Source: Selenomonadales bacterium | GTDB taxonomy: Bacteria > Bacillota > Negativicutes > RGIG982 | NCBI GenBank assembly: GCA_017390595.1 | Contig: JAFPBC010000106.1 | Span: 1 to 14,466 of the forward strand | Direction of reading: 5' to 3' | DNA length: 14,466 bases | Part shown: positions 1 to 5,763 of the stretch, piece after piece | Position numbering within the stretch: the stretch's first letter is position 1 | How the letters are laid out: each line of letters opens with the position of its first letter | Made by a program: the position numbers and the translations under genes | The notes under the pieces: model-generated | The model's database searches: none | Told to the model about the DNA's origin: nothing | What the model saw: only the letters and a program-made list of their open reading frames with translations

Positions 1-101
1 ATATCTTTGCTGATATCATAAGCACCCTGCATCACGAGCTGACCGTCGAACGCATTCGCCGTCAGTTCACGTACCATGAGGATATCGCGCATAAAGCCTA
101 C
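1..101 (-). pseudogene. tamB: Continuation of the TamB-like gene beyond an in-frame stop (runs off the window)
   Basis: Reading on from the TAA at 104-102 in the same frame gives 33 further open codons to the window edge. They encode residues such as VRELTANAFDGQLVMQGAYD, which match the repeating beta-strand pattern of AsmA/TamB proteins (a strand, then Ala-Phe-Asp-Gly, then a strand ending in a short G-x-Y turn). The upstream protein ends in DGRAYGYDFRNLAA, which in this family should lead directly into such a strand. I infer one ancestral gene split by a nonsense codon. An ATG at 92-90, preceded by AAGTAGG, could restart translation. A sequencing error is the main alternative. Confidence 0.6.
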
Positions 102-1211
102 TTAGGCCGCAAGATTACGAAAATCGTATCCATACGCTCTGCCGTCAGCCTTTACCGTCGCATCAACGGCGATATCATCGACGGCACCGACGATCTTGGC
201 ATCGACTTTGGCCGTGCCCGATATCGGCAGGTCGACCTTCGGTATCGCGCCGAGATCGAATCTGTCCGAACGGACATTGAGATCAAGCTCCGTCTGCGGC
301 TTGTCAAGAATCACATCGCCGTTTACACTGACTGCTTGCTCCATGACGTTCCCCGCTACATTCAGACCGACTTTTTCGGGACTGAACGTGACGCGGCCCG
401 CAAGCGCGGAGACCGCGATATCATCATAACGGAACGCACCGTCTGTCAAAGAGACATCACCGCTTACTTTGATATCGTCCGCGCTGCCTTTGAGGACGAT
501 GTTGCCTTCCGTGATCATGCCCGATGGCGCATAGCTCTTCCACTCGCTCGGCAAGATCGGTGCATAGCGTGCGACCATGACATCTTTCGCCTCGACAACG
601 ACAGCAGAAGAAGCATCGCCCCAGCGTCCTTTCACACCAAGCGACGCACCGCCTTCCATGCACGTCACGTCGAATTCATAGATAGAATCGGCAAGAAGGT
701 CGAGCGTTCCTTCCACATCTGTCACTTGCCATACAGCGTCATTCATCGCCAGAGAGACCTCGCCCTTAGTCACGCTGATACGACTTTCAAGCGACATATC
801 GGACGACTCGTCTTCGCTGAGGAGAGAGTCGATGTTCCAACCGCCGCCCGCCTTCTGCGACAAATAGACAGACGGCTCTTCAAGCGCGATCTCACGAACG
901 ATCTTGACGGGCTCATCCATATTCCACAGGATAGCAAGCGGGTTGAATCGTACCGTCACCGTCTTGACAGAGCCCAGCTTCTCGCCGTCTTTCGTATACA
1001 AGGCGACATTGTCCGCACGAGCCGAGACAGGTGACTCGAGCGCAAGGCCGTCAAGCTCCAGTCGAGCGTCTGTCGCATCGGCGACACCGCCCACCAAAGC
1101 AGACTTCACCTCCGCCATGATCGCCTCATGGTTCGCTTGATATCCAAGATATCCGCCGCCGGAGAGGAATGCCAGTACAGCACAGACGAGTGCCGTTTTT
1201 TTACGTGCCAT
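102..1211 (-). CDS. tamB: AsmA/TamB-like inner-membrane-anchored protein, N-terminal part, ended early by a TAA codon
   Basis: This encodes 369 residues. It has a short basic N-terminus, one membrane anchor (about residues 6-24) and then only amphipathic beta-strand repeats with many alternating Val/Asp/Gly positions. TamB/AsmA-like proteins form long hydrophobic beta-grooves that span the periplasm and are linked to phospholipid or outer-membrane-protein transport. The motif near residues 100-125 (RFNPLAILWN, then ALEEPSVYLSQ) is typical of the N-terminal AsmA-like segment. Family members are usually well over 1,000 residues, so 369 is a truncation, and the frame continues with homologous-looking sequence after the stop. 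The start is ATG at 1211, with a purine-rich ribosome site (GGAGAGGG) just upstream. It follows tolC, but a terminator lies between them, and the 170-base leader shows no promoter I can defend. Family call is firm; the intactness of the gene is doubtful. Confidence 0.8.
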   Translation of the reverse strand: MARKKTALVCAVLAFLSGGGYLGYQANHEAIMAEVKSALVGGVADATDARLELDGLALESPVSARADNVALYTKDGEKLGSVKTVTVRFNPLAILWNMDEPVKIVREIALEEPSVYLSQKAGGGWNIDSLLSEDESSDMSLESRISVTKGEVSLAMNDAVWQVTDVEGTLDLLADSIYEFDVTCMEGGASLGVKGRWGDASSAVVVEAKDVMVARYAPILPSEWKSYAPSGMITEGNIVLKGSADDIKVSGDVSLTDGAFRYDDIAVSALAGRVTFSPEKVGLNVAGNVMEQAVSVNGDVILDKPQTELDLNVRSDRFDLGAIPKVDLPISGTAKVDAKIVGAVDDIAVDATVKADGRAYGYDFRNLAA

Positions 1212-1380
1212 ATCGATCCCTCTCCTTTCAAATCATCTACCTGTTTACATTCTACAAAATATACTTTTCTTCCTGTTCGATTTCCTCACTTTCATACTTT
1301 TTCCAATATAATCATGCTATCAGTCTATCTTCCGTACGACTACTATACCATCACTATTTTGGATTTTCTTTGGAAAGCGA

Positions 1381-1418
1381 AAAAATAAAAACTCCGCCGA
1401 TCTTTCGTTCGGCGGAGT
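1381..1418 (-). terminator. Rho-independent terminator of tolC
   Basis: A perfect 10-bp GC-rich stem (ACTCCGCCGA at 1391-1400 with TCGGCGGAGT at 1409-1418, 8-base loop) is followed on the minus strand by TTTTTATTTTT. It begins 6 bases after the tolC stop and should separate tolC from the tamB-like gene. Confidence 0.92.
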
Positions 1419-1424
1419 CTCTTG

Positions 1425-2699
1425 TTAAATAGAAATACCCATTGCTCTATCAAGCTCTGCTTTGCTCGTATTATAATCATAGAGCGACTGTACATAATTC
1501 ATTTTTGCCGTCGTAAGCGCGACCTGTGCATCCATGACATCAAGGTTCGTGCCTACGCCCGCGCGATAGCGAACGTGCGCGATCTTGAGGTCTTCTTCAG
1601 CCTTATCTACCGAGACTTGGCTCGTATGGATACGTTTTTCGGCTTCCTGTACATCAAGGTAAGCCATACGTACTTCAAGCTGGATGGCATCGAGTTTCTG
1701 ACGTGCCATTTCTTTCGCGCTCAAAAGGTCTGCGTCAGCTTGGCGGACTTGTGCTTTCGTTGCGCCCATATCGAAGATATTCCAGCTCATTTTAGCACCG
1801 ATCTGCCAGGATTCATCTTCCGTTCCCGGGAAATCCGTGTCAGACCAGCCGTTCGATGCACTGGCAGTGATCGTCGGACGATATCCGCTTTTCGCGATAG
1901 ATTTGTATTCTTCCGCAGCATCGATCGCAAGCTGTGCCTGCTTGCCGTCAGCACGGTGCTCGAGTGCATATGCGATACAATCCGCCAATACGAGATCGTA
2001 TTTTTCATAGCCGAGTTCTTCTGTTACACGTACATCCGTATCGAGTGGAAGACCGACTACATTGTTGAAGCTCGATACCGACAATTCGCGCGCGTTTTCA
2101 GCTTTGATAAGACCTTGCTGTGCATCGGCAAGTTCTACTTCGGAACGAAGGACGTCCGATTTCGCGACCGTACCGACATGGTACTGTGCTTTTACGTTAC
2201 GGAGATGTTCTTCAAGCGATTCGACCGTCTGCTGATAGATCGTCACTTGGTTCTGTGCCTGCAAAATGCTGTAATAGCTGTTCGTCGTATCCATGCGGAG
2301 CTGTTGACGCGTATCATCGATGCCGAGTTTTGCCGACTCGAGCGCGATCTCAGCCGCATCGATGGCATTTTCGAGACGACCGCCTGTGTAGAGCGGCAAA
2401 GAAAGTGCGAGCGAGTTGCTGAAATCATTGCTTGCCGAGAAGCCTTCGTGTTTTGCACGGACCATGCTGTAATTGTAGCCGAGCGTGAAGCCACGGTTTG
2501 CTTCCGCTTCGTCGAGCGATGCTTCTGCTCTCATTTCATCGAGCATAGCGAGTTTTACCTGCGGGTTGTTTTCAAGTGCCAAGTTCACGCTTTCATTGAG
2601 TGTCAATTCGACAGGAGCAGCCATGACCGTTCCTGCGGAGAGGATACCGCAAGCTGCCAATGCCGCGAGAACCGCACGCATTTTTTTCATCGTATTCAT
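1425..2699 (-). CDS. tolC: TolC-family outer membrane efflux protein
   Basis: The 424-residue protein has a Sec signal peptide (about residues 1-27, ending VMAAP) and two repeats of the outer membrane efflux protein (OEP) domain. Evidence includes the first-repeat start LTLNESVNLALENNPQVKLA and long Ala/Gln/Glu-rich coiled-coil helices. The second repeat contains SWNIFDMGATKAQVRQADAD and ends RAGVGTNLDVMDAQVALTTA. TolC proteins form trimeric outer-membrane channels with a periplasmic helical tunnel. The length is normal for the family. ATG at 2699 is chosen because GAGGAGG lies 10 bases upstream; the next in-frame ATG (2690) is too far from it. It has its own promoter and terminator. No membrane-fusion protein or exporter pump is adjacent; its neighbours are lipid-transport genes, so it may serve several pumps encoded elsewhere. 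Confidence 0.93.
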   Translation of the reverse strand: MNTMKKMRAVLAALAACGILSAGTVMAAPVELTLNESVNLALENNPQVKLAMLDEMRAEASLDEAEANRGFTLGYNYSMVRAKHEGFSASNDFSNSLALSLPLYTGGRLENAIDAAEIALESAKLGIDDTRQQLRMDTTNSYYSILQAQNQVTIYQQTVESLEEHLRNVKAQYHVGTVAKSDVLRSEVELADAQQGLIKAENARELSVSSFNNVVGLPLDTDVRVTEELGYEKYDLVLADCIAYALEHRADGKQAQLAIDAAEEYKSIAKSGYRPTITASASNGWSDTDFPGTEDESWQIGAKMSWNIFDMGATKAQVRQADADLLSAKEMARQKLDAIQLEVRMAYLDVQEAEKRIHTSQVSVDKAEEDLKIAHVRYRAGVGTNLDVMDAQVALTTAKMNYVQSLYDYNTSKAELDRAMGISI

Positions 2700-2735
2700 A
2701 TTGAAAGTTCCTCCTCACTTGCTTTCGGCAAGTCA

Positions 2736-2747
2736 GACTAGATAGTC
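2736..2747. repeat. Palindrome in the tolC leader, possible operator
   Basis: GACTA-GA-TAGTC is a perfect inverted repeat with 5-bp arms. It lies 15 bases downstream of the -10 box of the tolC promoter, so a bound protein there could block transcription. Function is inferred from position only. Confidence 0.45.
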
Positions 2748-2755
2748 ATGATTAT

Positions 2756-2775
2756 GTTACTATTATAGTCGTAAC
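2756..2775. repeat. Inverted repeat spanning the tolC -10 box
   Basis: GTTAC (2756-2760) and GTAAC (2771-2775) are exact inverted copies on either side of 10 bases that contain the TATAAT box. The arrangement fits a repressor operator overlapping the promoter, but 5-bp arms can also arise by chance. Confidence 0.35.
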
Positions 2776-2790
2776 CGTATTCGTTGTCAA
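2762..2790 (-). promoter_or_regulatory. Sigma-A promoter for tolC
   Basis: On the minus strand TTGACA (2790-2785) and TATAAT (2767-2762) are separated by exactly 17 bases, a perfect match to the housekeeping consensus. It lies in the 95-base gap between mlaD and tolC, so tolC can be expressed independently of the mla genes. No terminator is visible after mlaD, so read-through from the mla operon is also possible. Confidence 0.9.
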
Positions 2791-2794
2791 TAAA

Positions 2795-4075
2795 TCAAAA
2801 TGTCTTACGCAGGCCAAAATATGCACTTCGTTCATCGCTTTTGTTGAGCATATTGCCTTGTCCGAACAGATATAACTGCGGAGCGAATTCATATTCGCCG
2901 CGAAGTTTTACTTTGACGTCGTTGGGGTCGTATACATCGAGATACAGCTTCGTACGGCTGCCGAGCGACTGGTCGTATCCGATACCGAGTTTGTCTTCCA
3001 TGATACCGAATCTGCCCGCGACTTTATCCGAGCCGTAACCGAGCTGTGCGTTCGTCTTCGTATCGATCCCGATACCCGTCACACCGAGCACACCGAAGCC
3101 CGTTTCGTTCGTGCGTATTTTAAGATCGAATCCGCCCGCGATGTCGCCCGAATCGGCATCACCGTATACTTCCGCGCCTGCCGTGATCTTGACCTTATCG
3201 AGCTTCGCCATCATAGAATCGGCACGCTGGCTCATATTGCGCGCATTTTTGAGCGTCACTTTGAGATTGTCTGCCGTCTCGGGGTCTGTCACGACACCTT
3301 CGAGCGCGCCCGCCATGTTGGCTACGCGATCGCTCGTTACTTTCATATTGGCGAGCATATCGCGGATATTGCGTGCCGTTTCACCATCGTTGGCGATGAT
3401 CGTCATCATGCTCTCGAACTGGTTGACCGTCTTGTTCATGCTGTCCATCATCGTCTGCATATTATGGAGCATCTGGTTGAGACCTGCTTCGTTCTGCACG
3501 GCAAGCGTCGCCATAACGCGCGTCATCTGTTCCATGTTCGCCGTCATCATCTGTACGTTTTTCATACTGCCGATGAGGGCTTCTTTCGTCTCGGGACTGC
3601 CGAGCACTTCGTTCAAGGAATTGAGGAGCTTCTCGACATTGGCCATCATCTCTTCCGAGCGAGACATCATCATGTCGATACCGCCGCCGCTGCTGCCCGT
3701 GAACGTGTCACCTTCTTTGGCATACTGTCCGCTTGCGGACGAAGGCGCGCTGATATCGATGCATTTTTCGCCGATCAGACCGTCCGAGCCGATGCTGTAC
3801 GATGCCATGCTGTCAAGACGAGCATCTTCTCTGATGTCCATCACGACGACAACACCTTCATCCGTGATGCGAAGCTCGACGACTTTACCGACGTGGACGC
3901 CCGCATATCGCACAAGGCAGCCTTCTTTGAGGCCGTCGACCTGCTTAAACACGGCTTGTACGCGATACGTATCGGCAGCGAACGTACCGCCACCCAAGAG
4001 TACTGCAATATATGCAAGAAGTGCCAGTGCAATGACTACGACACTGCCGACTTTTGCTTCTGATGATAGTTTCAT
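2795..4075 (-). CDS. mlaD: MlaD-like MCE protein fused to a C-terminal outer-membrane beta-barrel-like domain
   Basis: This is the MCE component of the MlaEFD lipid transporter. Its layout, in residues from the ATG chosen here, is a single membrane anchor (about 8-28), an MCE domain (about 35-115, with VDGLKEGCLVRYAGVHVGKV), a long helical region very rich in Met (about 133-290), then about 130 residues of alternating beta strands (297-426) ending in Phe. A terminal Phe (YFGLRKTF) is the usual outer-membrane barrel signature. E. coli MlaD is about 180 residues and lacks the last two parts; work on Veillonella parvula described this long form as a bridge between the two membranes. An in-frame GTG at 4084 is possible, but GGAG at 4087-4084 sits 8 bases before the ATG at 4075, which decides the start. 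It begins 5 bases after the mlaF stop. Confidence 0.9.
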   Translation of the reverse strand: MKLSSEAKVGSVVVIALALLAYIAVLLGGGTFAADTYRVQAVFKQVDGLKEGCLVRYAGVHVGKVVELRITDEGVVVVMDIREDARLDSMASYSIGSDGLIGEKCIDISAPSSASGQYAKEGDTFTGSSGGGIDMMMSRSEEMMANVEKLLNSLNEVLGSPETKEALIGSMKNVQMMTANMEQMTRVMATLAVQNEAGLNQMLHNMQTMMDSMNKTVNQFESMMTIIANDGETARNIRDMLANMKVTSDRVANMAGALEGVVTDPETADNLKVTLKNARNMSQRADSMMAKLDKVKITAGAEVYGDADSGDIAGGFDLKIRTNETGFGVLGVTGIGIDTKTNAQLGYGSDKVAGRFGIMEDKLGIGYDQSLGSRTKLYLDVYDPNDVKVKLRGEYEFAPQLYLFGQGNMLNKSDERSAYFGLRKTF

Positions 4076-4080
4076 ATCTA

Positions 4081-4818
4081 TCACTCCTTCCTGTAACTTG
4101 CCGCCCGCACAAATTCTTGCACATACGGATGATCCGACCTGCGGATCTCATCGGGCGTTCCGATCTGGACGAATCGTCCTTCGTATAATACGGCGATGCG
4201 ATCGGCAATCCGATACGCGCTCTCCATGTCGTGTGTTACGACGACCGAGGTGACGCCGAAGTTTTTCTGTGTTTCCAAAATGAGCTCGTCTATCTTGCGC
4301 GACATGATGGGATCGAGCCCCGACGACGGTTCGTCATATAAGATGATGTTCGGCTTGAACGCAAGCGCTCTCGCCAGACCGACACGTTTTTTCATACCGC
4401 CCGACAGCTCGTTCGGCATCGCGTCGGCAAGCCCCGCAAGGCCTACGCCCGCCAATCGTTCTTCTACGACGCGGCGGATCTCGTCTTCTTTCATATCGGT
4501 ATGCTGACGAAGTCCGAACGCCACGTTCTCACCGACCGACATCGAGTCAAAGAGTGCCGAGTATTGGAACACCATACCCATTCCAAGACGCGCTTCATCA
4601 AGCTCTTTCTCTTTCAGTCGGCTGATCTCTTTGCCGTCTACCCATACCTGTCCGCTCGTCGGCCGAGCAAGACCGATGAGGAGTTTGAGGAGAGTTGATT
4701 TACCCGTCCCCGATGGGCCGACGACAGCAAGCGTCTCGCCTTTTTTTATCGTTAAGTTGACGTCACGCATGATGATGCGCTCGCCATATTCCATGTTCAG
4801 ATCGATCAATTTTATCAT
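4081..4818 (-). CDS. mlaF: MlaF-like ABC transporter ATPase for phospholipid transport
   Basis: This 245-residue cytoplasmic ATPase powers the MlaE permease. All nucleotide-binding motifs are intact: Walker A GPSGTGKST (34-42), Q-loop Gln85, signature LSGGM (138-142), Walker B ending LYDEP with Asp162 and Glu163, and the switch His196 in VVVTHD. The signature LSGGMKKR, with Met then basic residues, is typical of the MlaF/Ttg2A group rather than of general importers. The length is normal. The gene starts 9 bases after the mlaE stop with GAGGTG just upstream, and the mlaD start follows closely, so the three are one translational block. No MlaB (STAS domain) gene, which regulates MlaF in proteobacteria, is present here. 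Confidence 0.95.
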   Translation of the reverse strand: MIKLIDLNMEYGERIIMRDVNLTIKKGETLAVVGPSGTGKSTLLKLLIGLARPTSGQVWVDGKEISRLKEKELDEARLGMGMVFQYSALFDSMSVGENVAFGLRQHTDMKEDEIRRVVEERLAGVGLAGLADAMPNELSGGMKKRVGLARALAFKPNIILYDEPSSGLDPIMSRKIDELILETQKNFGVTSVVVTHDMESAYRIADRIAVLYEGRFVQIGTPDEIRRSDHPYVQEFVRAASYRKE

Positions 4819-4827
4819 AGCGCACCT

Positions 4828-5601
4828 CTACCGAAACCAGATCGCCGACATGATGCAGTTCGTCATGAATATCAAGATGATAGACGTCACGACCGATTCT
4901 GTCGTCGCACGTCCGACACCTTCCGCACCGTTGGCACAATACATACCGCGATAACAGCCTATCATTGCCACGATCGCACCGAATACGACAGACTTGACCA
5001 TACCGCCGAAGAAATCGTGTATCGTCGTGTATGTCTGTATCGAATTGATAAACGTGAATCCGCTGATATCAAAATACGCTGTCGCGATAAGATATCCGCC
5101 CATCGTGCCGACAGCATCGGCAAACAGTACGAGGATCGGGAGCATGAACATACCCGACCACAGACGCGGTACGACAAGGTATCTGATAGGATTCGTCCCC
5201 ATCACGCGAAGCGCGTCTATCTGCTCGGTAACACGCATCGACCCGAGCTCCGCCGTGATAGAGGCACCGACACGGCCTGCTACGACGACGCCCGTCAATA
5301 CAGGGGCGAGCTCACGACACATCGCGATCGCCACGATACCGCCGATCGTCGACTGTGCACCGTAACGGATGAACTCATGTGCTATCTGGATACTGAGCAC
5401 CATGCCCGTAAACAGCGCCGTCAAGAGCACGATGGGAAGCGAGTTCACACCGATGCGTTCCATCTGCACCGTGATATGTTTTCTGTTAGGACGCTTGGCC
5501 AGAGCAGACATCGTCTGCATCGCGAATATCGCGAATCTGCCGCATCGTTCGAGCGCACCGATCGCCGTACGGCCGATGGCCTCTAACACATTCGTAATCA
5601 T
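4828..5601 (-). CDS. mlaE: MlaE-like ABC transporter permease
   Basis: The 257-residue inner-membrane permease belongs to the MlaE/TGD1 family. The family hallmark is clear at about residues 95-135 (RELAPVLTGVVVAGRVGASI, then AELGSMRVTEQIDALRVMGTNP). There is an N-terminal amphipathic helix and about five membrane segments, the last ending near the C-terminus. With MlaF it forms the inner-membrane engine that moves phospholipids to or from MlaD. It is first in its operon: GGAG sits 6 bases before the ATG, and a near-consensus promoter lies 48 bases upstream of the start. Direction of lipid movement cannot be told from sequence. Confidence 0.95.
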   Translation of the reverse strand: MITNVLEAIGRTAIGALERCGRFAIFAMQTMSALAKRPNRKHITVQMERIGVNSLPIVLLTALFTGMVLSIQIAHEFIRYGAQSTIGGIVAIAMCRELAPVLTGVVVAGRVGASITAELGSMRVTEQIDALRVMGTNPIRYLVVPRLWSGMFMLPILVLFADAVGTMGGYLIATAYFDISGFTFINSIQTYTTIHDFFGGMVKSVVFGAIVAMIGCYRGMYCANGAEGVGRATTESVVTSIILIFMTNCIMSAIWFR

Positions 5602-5648
5602 ACTATACTCCTATACGCTATTGCGCCTATTTTAGTCTTGTCTGTTTT

Positions 5649-5677
5649 ATCATACTATGTATGCCCCCGTGTTTCAA
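5649..5677 (-). promoter_or_regulatory. Sigma-A promoter of the mlaEFD operon
   Basis: TTGAAA (5677-5672) and TATGAT (5654-5649) on the minus strand are 17 bases apart. It lies between the terminator of the upstream S55 gene and the mlaE start, so mlaEFD is a separate transcription unit. Confidence 0.8.
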
Positions 5678-5720
5678 TTCCTTTTTCTACAAATAGTTTT
5701 GTTTTCTTTACTTTTTTCAC

Positions 5721-5759
5721 AAAAAAGCCCCGTCTGCTCTTTACGGCAAACAGGGCTTT
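5721..5759 (-). terminator. Rho-independent terminator of the S55 operon
   Basis: A long stem (AAGCCC-C-GTCTGC pairing with GCAAAC-A-GGGCTT, a few mismatches, short loop) is followed on the minus strand by TTTTTT. It starts 5 bases after the stop of the S55 peptidase gene. Confidence 0.88.
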
Positions 5760-5763
5760 CGTA

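Noticed and set aside
1422..2741. Long plus-strand open frame opposite tolC
   Set aside because: Antisense shadow: its product is Arg/Cys/Phe-rich with no domain, while the minus strand encodes a full TolC with signal peptide and ribosome site.
4076..4084. GTG at 4084 as the mlaD start
   Set aside because: It would overlap the ribosome-binding GGAG itself; the ATG at 4075 has that site at an ideal 8-base distance.
3111..4253. 380-codon plus-strand frame opposite mlaD and mlaF
   Set aside because: Ser/Thr/Ile-rich antisense shadow crossing the junction of two genes that have clear motifs on the minus strand.
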